From contig JARLHB010000487.1 of NCBI GenBank assembly GCA_031292465.1, forward strand, positions 1-7,773: a stretch of DNA of 7,773 bases. Direction: 5' to 3'. The position numbers were made by a program, and so were the translations under genes. The notes under the pieces were generated by a model. It had not been told where the DNA came from and searched no databases. It worked only from the letters and a program-made list of their open reading frames with translations. This document shows positions 1 through 6,615 of the stretch, piece by piece. The first letter of the stretch is position 1. Each line of letters opens with the position of its first letter. The DNA comes from Ignavibacteriaceae bacterium (GTDB lineage: Bacteria; Bacteroidota; Ignavibacteria; Ignavibacteriales; Ignavibacteriaceae).

Positions 1-2113
1 CTGCATCATGATTAAATGTAGATGGCTGCCATGCAGTTGTATTATGGCATTGCGTACAATCAGTCGGGAAGCCTGCTGTTTTATGTGCAGGGTTGGTTGT
101 ACCATTGTAATCGTTCTGATGGCAGCTATAGCACGCCGTTGGTGTATTGGTATAACCGGCAGAATGGCATTGTGCACACTGTACATTAATATGTGCGCCG
201 GTTAACGGAAAACCAGTTGTAATATGGTCAAATGTTGCTCCGCTCCAGCTTGTTGTTGAATGACACTGAGAACAGTCATGCGGAAATCCCTGCGTTACGT
301 GATTAGGATTTGTCGTGCTGTTAAAATCTGCAGTATGGCAAGAATAACAATCAGGTGTTAATCCGGCCACTGTTCCCTTATGACAGGATGAACAATCTAT
401 TGTAGAATGAACGCCTGTTAAAGTAAATCCTGTTGTTGTATGGTTAAACGTTGTTGACGTCCATGCAGTTGTATTATGGCAGTCCTGGCATGTATGGGGT
501 AAGCCTGCCGCCGGATGATTCGTAGGTGTTGTTGCCGTATTATATGTACTTGTATGGCAGGAATAGCAGTCAGTCGGTGTATTGGTATAACCTGATGTAT
601 GACACTGCTGGCATGTTACAGATGCATGTGCCCCGGTAAGCGGAAATGCAGTTTTATTATGGTCAAATGTTGCACCGCTCCAGCTTGTTGTAGAATGGCA
701 CTGTGTACAATCATGTGGAAATCCCTGCGCTACGTGGTTAGGATCTGTCGCACCTGCAAAGTCTTTGCTATGGCATGAGTAACAGTCTGTCGTTAATCCG
801 GTTACCGTTCCTTTGTGGCATGATGAACAATCTACTGTAACATGAGCACCTGTTAAAGTAAACCCGGTTGTTGTATGATTAAACGTTGTTGTCGTCCATG
901 CTGTTGTATTATGACAGTCCTGGCATGTATGAGGTAATCCTGCAGCCGGATGATTTGTTGGGGTTGTGGCAGCATTATAAGTACTTGTATGGCATGAATA
1001 GCAGTCAGTAGGCGTATTAGTATAACCTGATGCATGGCATTGCTGGCATGTTACAGAAGCATGAGCTCCTGTCAACGGAAATGCAGTTTTACTATGATCG
1101 AATGTTGCACCATTCCAGCTTGTTGTTGAATGGCACTGCGTACAATCATGCGGAAATCCCTGCGCTACGTGATTTGGATCTGTCGCACCAGCAAAGTCAT
1201 TACTGTGGCAGGAATAACAATCAGTAGGAGTATTTACATATCCCGCTGAATGACACTGCTGGCATGTTACAGAAGCGTGAGCCCCGGTCAGTGTAAATCC
1301 GGTTGTATTATGATTGAAAGTTGCAACAGTAAAAACAGTTATAGAATGACAGTCCTGACAATTAGTAGAAAATTTTGCGGCAACGTGATCAGGATTTTTA
1401 GCCTGCATATAATCGTTTTTATGGCATGAATAACAGTCTGTAGTCAATCCCTTAAAATTACTTGTCGGGTTATGGCAGCTAAAACAATTTTGAATATTGT
1501 GCCCGCCGACTAACGGGAAGAATGAATGATTAAAAGCAGCAGATGACCATGCAAAACCGGTAATACTGTGGCAGTCCTGGCAATTGATAGAAAAGTTTGC
1601 AGCAACGTGATCGGGATTTTTTGCCGCATAATACTGTTGCTTGTGGCAGCTAAAGCACGAAACATCCTGCGGAGGGAAATATAATTTTGCATAACCCGAA
1701 TGACAACTTGCACAGTCAACATTCATATGCACACCCACCAACGGGAAACGGCTGTTCTGATGTATTTGAATTATATTGGTAACCACCCATGAAGCAGGTG
1801 TATGGCATCTTGCACAATCAGGACCTAAGGTATTTTGATGAACATCTTTATGACAGGAAACGCACTCGCTTTTAATATCGGAAAACACTAAACTTTTATG
1901 GCATGATTCGCAGCTTACCGACGTATGCTGCCCGGTAAGAATAAAAGAAGTTTCCTTGTTATGGTCAAATTTTATGTCCTTTGGGATAATATTCCAGTTA
2001 GTCGGCTCATGGCAATTAGCACAGTCGATTTTCAACTTATCGCCGTGGGGCGACTGCGCAAAACTAACTGCTGAACTAAGTAAAATTAATATTAGGCATG
2101 ACAAACTGCGCAT
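1..2113 (-). CDS. Giant repeat-built multihaem c-type cytochrome (28 CXXCH visible), 3' end outside window
   Basis: An open frame runs from an ATG at 2113 to the left edge without a stop: 704 codons plus one base, so the C-terminus is missing. Residues 1-20 form a signal peptide (hydrophobic core LILILLSSAV, probable cleavage after SFA), so the protein is exported and haem is attached in the periplasm. From residue 31 there are nine complete modules of 69-78 residues and the start of a tenth. Each complete module has three CXXCH sites plus three further conserved histidines (F-D/N-H, G-A-H, and N/D-H or V-H), which could be distal haem ligands. Visible total: 28 CXXCH in 674 residues, about one per 24. 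The start lies inside the end of the 20-haem cytochrome gene, with GGAAG 8 bases upstream, suggesting coupled translation. No homologue of known function is recognised. A role in long-range or extracellular electron transfer is inferred from haem density and neighbours. Confidence 0.93.
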   Translation of the reverse strand, partial: MRSLSCLILILLSSAVSFAQSPHGDKLKIDCANCHEPTNWNIIPKDIKFDHNKETSFILTGQHTSVSCESCHKSLVFSDIKSECVSCHKDVHQNTLGPDCARCHTPASWVVTNIIQIHQNSRFPLVGVHMNVDCASCHSGYAKLYFPPQDVSCFSCHKQQYYAAKNPDHVAANFSINCQDCHSITGFAWSSAAFNHSFFPLVGGHNIQNCFSCHNPTSNFKGLTTDCYSCHKNDYMQAKNPDHVAAKFSTNCQDCHSITVFTVATFNHNTTGFTLTGAHASVTCQQCHSAGYVNTPTDCYSCHSNDFAGATDPNHVAQGFPHDCTQCHSTTSWNGATFDHSKTAFPLTGAHASVTCQQCHASGYTNTPTDCYSCHTSTYNAATTPTNHPAAGLPHTCQDCHNTTAWTTTTFNHTTTGFTLTGAHVTVDCSSCHKGTVTGLTTDCYSCHSKDFAGATDPNHVAQGFPHDCTQCHSTTSWSGATFDHNKTAFPLTGAHASVTCQQCHTSGYTNTPTDCYSCHTSTYNTATTPTNHPAAGLPHTCQDCHNTTAWTSTTFNHTTTGFTLTGVHSTIDCSSCHKGTVAGLTPDCYSCHTADFNSTTNPNHVTQGFPHDCSQCHSTTSWSGATFDHITTGFPLTGAHINVQCAQCHSAGYTNTPTACYSCHQNDYNGTTNPAHKTAGFPTDCTQCHNTTAWQPSTFNHDA
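2..2023 (-). repeat. Array of 72-78-residue three-haem protein modules
   Basis: Modules start at each first CXXCH and cover 2023-1817 (69 residues), 1816-1583 (78), 1582-1361 (74), 1360-1145 (72), 1144-926 (73), 925-710 (72), 709-491 (73), 490-275 (72), 274-59 (72), and a fragment at 58-2. The common layout is CXXCH, aromatic/Trp, F-x-H, F-x-L-x-G-x-H, CXXCH, then a C-Y/F/V-S-CH site about ten residues on, a His about 12 residues later, and the next module. The first modules are divergent and lysine-bearing; those from 1360 leftward are close copies. The same three-haem layout recurs six times in the neighbouring 20-haem protein, so both genes are built from one ancestral module. Confidence 0.9.
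275..1144 (-). repeat. Two tandem copies of a 435-bp (145-residue, six-haem) higher-order repeat
   Basis: The copies span 1144-710 and 709-275. A recognisable anchor (plus-strand ggaaatccctgc) recurs at 282, 717 and 1152, exactly 435 bp apart. Each copy contains an A-type module (73 residues, starting CTQCH) and a B-type module (72 residues, starting CQDCH). By hand alignment, the two A modules differ at 4 of 73 residues but at about 30 of 219 bases, mostly third codon positions; the two B modules differ at about 13 of 72 residues. A third, more divergent copy begins at 274 and is cut by the window edge. Confidence 0.88.
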
Positions 2114-3720
2114 TTAAAATCTTCCAATTTATACTTTATAAATTCATTCCCATTTATCTCTATTTTCGTATGACAATCAGAGCAAGGTACTTTCTCATGT
2201 GCGCCGCGTAAGGGAAATTGTGTTTTTTCATGATCAAACTTTACTGCCTTCCAATTATCAAAGCCATGGCATTTTTCACATACAGAGCCGGTTCCGTCTG
2301 TAAATTGTCCGAAATGAATATCCCGGTGGCATTTAGTACAATTAGAATTTTTTAACGAAACAAACCTGAATGTAATTTTTCCGGCAGGCGTTTTTTGATC
2401 ATGGCAGTCTCCGCAGGAAGCCGAATCGTGTTTTCCTGACAACTTAAATTCTGTTTTGTTATGATCGAAAGAAATCTTTTTCCAGTTCTCAACCGTATGG
2501 CAGGATAGGCAATTATTATCCGGCATAAAACTTTCAGTCAATTCAGCACCATGAATATTTTCATGGCATTCTATACATTTAAACCCGATATTTTTGAAGT
2601 GCCATTCTTTTGATTTTTCTTTATAATGGCAAAGTTTACAGTCTACTGCCAAATGAGCGCCGGTTAATTTGAATCTAATTTTATTATGGTCGTCAATTGT
2701 ATAACCGGAAGTCCTAAAGCCATATACTGTGTGGCATTCTTTACAATCTCTTAATATGGTGTTAACTGTGAACTCGCCGAAATGCGCATCTTTATGACAG
2801 TCTGTACATTTAGCAAATTTTGGTTTGGAAAGTAAATTCTTCCCATGACAATCTGCACATATAACACTTATATGAGCGCCTTCTAACGGATACCTTGTTT
2901 TATTATGATCAAATGAATTTTTGCTTACCGTTTTAAACGATTCAGTATTGTGGCATTTTTCACAATTATTCCCGAACTCTCCCTTGTGAACATCCTGATG
3001 GCAGGGAGTGCAATTTTTAAACTGAAGGTTCACAAATTTCTGGAAGTCCTTTCCATTCATATTTTCTTTTACATGGCATTTAATGCAGTCAACTTTTTTA
3101 TGCGCGCCTGCAAGTTTAAATTTTGCATTATCATGATTAAATAGGACAGCCGGTTTAAACTTTAATGGATTATGACAAGACGCGCAATTTTTACCAAGCG
3201 TATTTTGATGAACATCTTCATGGCAGGATGTACAGTCTATATTCAACCCTAAATATGTACCCTGTCTTTTTCTAAATAATGAATTGGAAATAAATTTTGT
3301 CTGATGGCATTCAGCGCATTTTATTTGAGAATGCTTTTCCACCAGTTTATAACCTGATTTATTATGATCAAACTTATCAGGGTTAAAAACAATTATCCTG
3401 AATCCTCTGCCGTGATGTTCACTGTGGCACGACCAGCAGTTTTTATTTTTCACATCACTGCCTGAGTGGTAACCCTGCCCTGAAGATATAAGCTGCTTTA
3501 TTTCGGTATGGCAGTCAAGACATTTGGAATTTACAATCTGTTTCCCTAATACGTGGCACTTTGTGCAATTACTAAGCCCCTCATACTTAGCATGTGCAGT
3601 AGTTAAATCCCCCGGAGATATTTGTGCCTGCATATTAAAAGACATTATAACGACCAATGAAATCGTGATAAAAAATAAATTAGAAATCGTAATCGAAGTT
3701 CTATAATTCATAAACGGCAT
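2092..3720 (-). CDS. 20-haem periplasmic c-type cytochrome (cytochrome c3/c7-like multihaem family)
   Basis: A complete 542-residue protein. A hydrophobic stretch at about 14-29 followed by M-Q-A/Q gives a probable signal peptide cleaved near residue 32. There are exactly 20 CXXCH sites: two at the N-terminus (52-56 and 67-71), then six three-haem modules of roughly 70-85 residues with the layout CXXCH, F-D-H-N-K, G-A-H, CXXCH, CXXCH-x-D-V/I-H. The extra histidines are plausible distal ligands, suggesting mostly bis-His low-spin haems. The protein is lysine-rich and ends one residue after its twentieth haem site. It follows the flavoprotein by 117 bp, and its last 22 bp overlap the next cytochrome. 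Met4 is an alternative start; neither has a strong ribosome site (GGA about 13 bases before the first). The N-terminal pair plus repeated modules resembles proteins annotated 'cytochrome c3 family' in Bacteroidota. The electron acceptor is unknown; periplasmic electron transfer is inferred. Confidence 0.93.
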   Translation of the reverse strand: MPFMNYRTSITISNLFFITISLVVIMSFNMQAQISPGDLTTAHAKYEGLSNCTKCHVLGKQIVNSKCLDCHTEIKQLISSGQGYHSGSDVKNKNCWSCHSEHHGRGFRIIVFNPDKFDHNKSGYKLVEKHSQIKCAECHQTKFISNSLFRKRQGTYLGLNIDCTSCHEDVHQNTLGKNCASCHNPLKFKPAVLFNHDNAKFKLAGAHKKVDCIKCHVKENMNGKDFQKFVNLQFKNCTPCHQDVHKGEFGNNCEKCHNTESFKTVSKNSFDHNKTRYPLEGAHISVICADCHGKNLLSKPKFAKCTDCHKDAHFGEFTVNTILRDCKECHTVYGFRTSGYTIDDHNKIRFKLTGAHLAVDCKLCHYKEKSKEWHFKNIGFKCIECHENIHGAELTESFMPDNNCLSCHTVENWKKISFDHNKTEFKLSGKHDSASCGDCHDQKTPAGKITFRFVSLKNSNCTKCHRDIHFGQFTDGTGSVCEKCHGFDNWKAVKFDHEKTQFPLRGAHEKVPCSDCHTKIEINGNEFIKYKLEDFKCAVCHA

Positions 3721-3837
3721 TTCGATTTTTCTATTCCTTTTTGTTTTTATGTTCTAAAAATCAAGCCATGCTCTCTTCCGATAAATTACAGATCGAAAGG
3801 CATAAATAACAACAATAAGTAACTACAGTTATACTAC

Positions 3838-5175
3838 TTAATTCTCATGTTTTAATATAGCGTCTCCAAACTTTTTTGTAATTTTAACACCAACCTTTTG
3901 AAGGAAATCGGTAGGCAATACACCTCCTGCAAATACATATACCAGGTCGTTTTTTATTTCCGTAAAATTCTCAACACCGTCTATTTTAAGAATAACCTTA
4001 TCATCAAAAATTTCTTTTACATTTGAATTAAACACTATTTTTAATTTGCCGCTTTTAACTGCTTCATTAATAAACTCATAATTCCTTGGTTTTAACCTTG
4101 AGAATGCATCACTCCGGTAAGATATGGTAACCCTGTTTTCATCTACAAGCAGCAAGGCTGATTCAATTGCAGAATCGCCGCCGCCTACAATCAGCACATC
4201 CTGATTTTTAATTAATTCAGGCTCTAATAAACGGTATGCAACCTTTTCTTTTTCTTCACCGGAAATATTCAACTTTCTCGGTGATCCCCTTCTTCCTATA
4301 GCTAAAATTACTCCTTTAGAAGAATATACCCCTTTATTTGTTTTTACTTCAAATAAATTATTATCTTTCTTTTCTATTGATTCAGCTTTTTCATATTCAT
4401 GGATAGTAATCTTATTGTTTTTTAAAACAGTTTCCCAAAGCTGAAGCAGATTTTGTTTTGATGTTTCCTTTAAGTTTACCCTACCGTACAAAGGCAAATC
4501 CATCGGAACGGTCATAATTATTTTTGCACGCGGAAAATTATAAACCGTGCCGCCCAGGCTGTCCTGTTCAAGCGTTAAATATTTCATCTTGTTTTTGGCA
4601 GCAGCAAGGGAGGCCGCAATGCCCGCAGGGCCGGCACCAACTATTATAACATCATATTGCGCATCCGGAATTGATTTCAACTTCGCTGCCAAGAAATTAA
4701 CTGATTGCTTTCCCTGCTCCACAGCATTTTTTATTAATCCCATTCCGCCTAATTCGCCGGCAATAAACAGGCCGGGTATATTGGTCTCAAATTCCTGGCT
4801 TACATGCGGAAGTTCAACCCCTCTTTTATCTGTTCCTATGCAAAGAGTTATTGCACCAAACGGACATGCATGAAAGCAGGCTCCGTGCCCAACACACCTT
4901 GAAGCATTAATAACATGCGCCTGCCCGTCAATTATTCCTAAAATATCGTGCTCAGGACAGGCATCTATACAAGCTCCGCTGCCAATACATTTGTCTGGAT
5001 CCACAACAGGATGCAAAGAAACAGGTTCATGGAATCCGAACTTTTTTGCATTCTCTAATTTTGCCTTTACAATTTTACTTCGGTTTGATATCCCCCTGAG
5101 ATAGAAAATAAGTACGATTATAGCCGTGCTTAATACAATGATATAACCAAGAATGCTCTCTAAATTTGTTTCCAT
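3838..5175 (-). CDS. Membrane-anchored ferredoxin-flavoprotein fusion (FAD/NAD(P)-dependent oxidoreductase, thioredoxin-reductase-like fold)
   Basis: 445 residues from the ATG at 5175; GGA six bases upstream supports it over the in-frame TTG just before. Order: one transmembrane helix (about 9-27) followed by R/K-rich residues, which puts the rest in the cytoplasm; a two-cluster ferredoxin segment (63-110) with C63, C69, C73-P and C94, C100, C104-P; a short segment with N-I-P-G-L-F-I-A-G-E (about 131-164); an FAD-binding GAGPAG (180-185); and a nucleotide-binding GGGDSA (331-336). No CXXC redox disulfide like that of thioredoxin reductase is visible, so electrons probably leave through Fe-S clusters rather than a dithiol. 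Both ferredoxin motifs lack the usual second Cys (Ser66, His97). It lies between the cytochrome b-like gene and the 20-haem cytochrome. Inferred role: exchange of electrons between cytoplasmic NAD(P)H or ferredoxin and the membrane/periplasmic haem chain. The exact substrate and direction are not evident. Confidence 0.88.
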   Translation of the reverse strand: METNLESILGYIIVLSTAIIVLIFYLRGISNRSKIVKAKLENAKKFGFHEPVSLHPVVDPDKCIGSGACIDACPEHDILGIIDGQAHVINASRCVGHGACFHACPFGAITLCIGTDKRGVELPHVSQEFETNIPGLFIAGELGGMGLIKNAVEQGKQSVNFLAAKLKSIPDAQYDVIIVGAGPAGIAASLAAAKNKMKYLTLEQDSLGGTVYNFPRAKIIMTVPMDLPLYGRVNLKETSKQNLLQLWETVLKNNKITIHEYEKAESIEKKDNNLFEVKTNKGVYSSKGVILAIGRRGSPRKLNISGEEKEKVAYRLLEPELIKNQDVLIVGGGDSAIESALLLVDENRVTISYRSDAFSRLKPRNYEFINEAVKSGKLKIVFNSNVKEIFDDKVILKIDGVENFTEIKNDLVYVFAGGVLPTDFLQKVGVKITKKFGDAILKHEN

Positions 5176-5299
5176 CAAGGTTCCGTTATTTTATAGTAAT
5201 ATACTAAACGATAAGGTCCTTAAATTTGAATGTCTTAAAAGAATGATTAAACTCGTTAAATAATCTGTCATTACAATAATATTTGAAATGCCCGGGAGT

Positions 5300-6175
5300 T
5301 TAGAAAACCCATTTATAGCCGAAGACTATTTCAACTATAATATGCACAACCATAATTATAAACATTGTAACAGCAAATGGAAGATGTACTATATGCCAAT
5401 AATTAAAAAGCTTTTGCATTGTGTGCAATAAGCCTATCCTTCTGGAAATAATTAATTTCGATTTTGCAGTTTTTATAATAGTATTCCGTTCCTTTTTTGG
5501 CATTTTGGAAAGGATTAGTTCATTCCGCAGGTTTTTAATAACATTCTTTATGCCAAAAGAATCTTTTGTAATAAATATAAACCCGGTTTTAAGATTAACC
5601 TTTTTATAGCGCTGAATTGAAGAAAGCGATTCTATAGATGATAATATTTTTTCAGGAATATGAAATTCATCTCTCAATTGATGCGAAAGATTTTCGTTTT
5701 GCGAATTTAATTCGTTAAAACTGACCATTTGGCCCTGTATTGTATGAGGAATTTGTGCATAAAGAAATTTTCCTATTACCCCGCTTAAAACAACAGCAAC
5801 CATACTCCAAAAACTTACCGCAACAATTCCGCCAAACTTAAATGCCGTATGAAATAGTACTAAAATCGGTCCGAGTGTGCATAAGAAAATATGAAACTCC
5901 AGCCAATGTTTTAAGAATCCGTATTTATGGAATACCTTAACTCTTTTACGGAGCATATATGAAGCCACGCCGATAATCATTAAAAGGCTTCCGATTATAC
6001 CAATGCCGTGCCCTATAAAGCCGCTTGACTTTAACAGAACATCCTGCGGAAGGAAAAATCTTTCTTCAACCGGCGCTGAATAATACTTATACCCATCTAT
6101 AGTAAGTAAAAGTGTAGCAAAGATAGTGATTAGAAAAAAAGAGGCGATATAAATTTTGTGAACGGTCTTGGTCAT
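5300..6175 (-). CDS. Di-haem cytochrome b-like integral membrane protein
   Basis: 291 residues with five predicted membrane helices at about 8-27, 52-73, 90-111, 115-139 and 264-286. Helix 3 carries H95 and H109 and helix 5 carries H264 and H278. Both pairs are 14 residues apart, the spacing by which four-helix cytochrome b folds hold two stacked b haems. H56 in helix 2 and H261 are further candidates. By the positive-inside rule the N-terminus and the long 141-258 loop (rich in Lys/Arg) face the cytoplasm, so the pairs would be H95/H264 near the cytoplasm and H109/H278 near the periplasm. The long loop could dock the flavoprotein encoded 124 bp downstream. Likely job: carry electrons across the membrane, possibly with quinone, to the c-type cytochromes. 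No precise family name is recognised; the b-haem assignment rests on histidine spacing and context. Confidence 0.78.
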   Translation of the reverse strand: MTKTVHKIYIASFFLITIFATLLLTIDGYKYYSAPVEERFFLPQDVLLKSSGFIGHGIGIIGSLLMIIGVASYMLRKRVKVFHKYGFLKHWLEFHIFLCTLGPILVLFHTAFKFGGIVAVSFWSMVAVVLSGVIGKFLYAQIPHTIQGQMVSFNELNSQNENLSHQLRDEFHIPEKILSSIESLSSIQRYKKVNLKTGFIFITKDSFGIKNVIKNLRNELILSKMPKKERNTIIKTAKSKLIISRRIGLLHTMQKLFNYWHIVHLPFAVTMFIIMVVHIIVEIVFGYKWVF

Positions 6176-6241
6176 TTTTTAGATCCAATTTGTTAAAAAG
6201 CTTTTATTCGCGTTCTACAAATGAAAAATTATGCCAAGAAA

Positions 6242-6273
6242 TATCATGAGCAGCCTGATAGCCGCTCATGATA
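6242..6273 (-). terminator. Hairpin after the small barrel protein gene, probable terminator
   Basis: TATCATGAGC and GCTCATGATA form a perfect 10-bp inverted repeat around a 12-base loop, starting 14 bases past the stop codon at 6288. On the minus strand the stem is followed by TTTCTT, only a weak U-tract, and the stem is just 40% GC, so termination may be partial. It separates the dapF unit from the electron-transfer genes. A palindromic operator for the downstream cytochrome b gene, 66 bp away, is the alternative. Confidence 0.45.
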
Positions 6274-6287
6274 GTCAAGTTAATATT

Positions 6288-6593
6288 TTAATTCCCTGAA
6301 ATCTCGGAAAGTGTGGAATACTTTGTTGTATTATCAACAGTCAAATCATTCAGTTTACCGATTAGGATGTTTACCCTTTCATTCTGGTTATCATCAAAAG
6401 CTTCAAAAGCTTCTTCGGTGGCAAATGAATATATTTCCTGGAAATGGCCGGGCTTCCCCTTTACTTCATAAACAGAGTAGCTTTCAAGCCCTTCTGCTTT
6501 AAGAAGATTTTTCAATTCTTTTATTACAACCAGGTACTCTTCTTTTTTTTCAGGTTTCAATTCATATTGAATTGTGAAAATGATTTTGGACAT
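6288..6593 (-). CDS. Small dimeric alpha/beta-barrel (ABM/NIPSNAP-like) protein
   Basis: 101 residues, cytoplasmic, with no signal peptide or membrane helix. The pattern of an N-terminal strand (KIIFTIQYEL), a Lys/Glu-rich helix (about 14-32), strands around S-Y-S-V-Y-E-V and H-F-Q-E-I-Y-S-F, and a second helix starting at about 58 (T-E-E-A-F-E-A-F) matches the ferredoxin-like half-barrel of antibiotic-biosynthesis-monooxygenase-type proteins, which act as dimers. H51 with the following Q-E-I-Y is the kind of motif seen in that superfamily, but no catalytic assignment is justified. The start is well supported by GGAG six bases upstream. It lies 22 bp after dapF, so the two are probably co-transcribed; no functional link to lysine synthesis is evident. 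The fold call is moderate and the function unknown. Confidence 0.65.
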   Translation of the reverse strand: MSKIIFTIQYELKPEKKEEYLVVIKELKNLLKAEGLESYSVYEVKGKPGHFQEIYSFATEEAFEAFDDNQNERVNILIGKLNDLTVDNTTKYSTLSEISGN

Positions 6594-6615
6594 TTTATCT
6601 CCGGATATTAAAAAA

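Noticed and set aside
275..1144. CRISPR-like or non-coding satellite interpretation of the regular repeats
   Set aside because: The 435-bp period keeps frame, substitutions are mostly silent and every copy preserves CXXCH sites, so it is a coding repeat.
1..2113. Pseudogene or frameshift in the left-hand cytochrome
   Set aside because: Reading the whole 704 codons by hand gave no stop, and module boundaries stay in register from 2023 to 2.
3815..3837. Imperfect inverted repeat just after the flavoprotein stop
   Set aside because: The stem needs a two-base bulge and has no U-tract; too weak to call a terminator, and the next gene is probably co-transcribed.
4547..4873. Plus-strand open frame of 108 codons inside the flavoprotein gene
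   Set aside because: It lies antisense to conserved FAD and ferredoxin motifs and has no family features; a shadow of the real gene.
5176..5299. Gap between the cytochrome b and flavoprotein genes as a promoter or regulatory region
   Set aside because: No convincing hairpin, operator or promoter pair was seen; only a short CCCGGG palindrome near the upstream stop codon.
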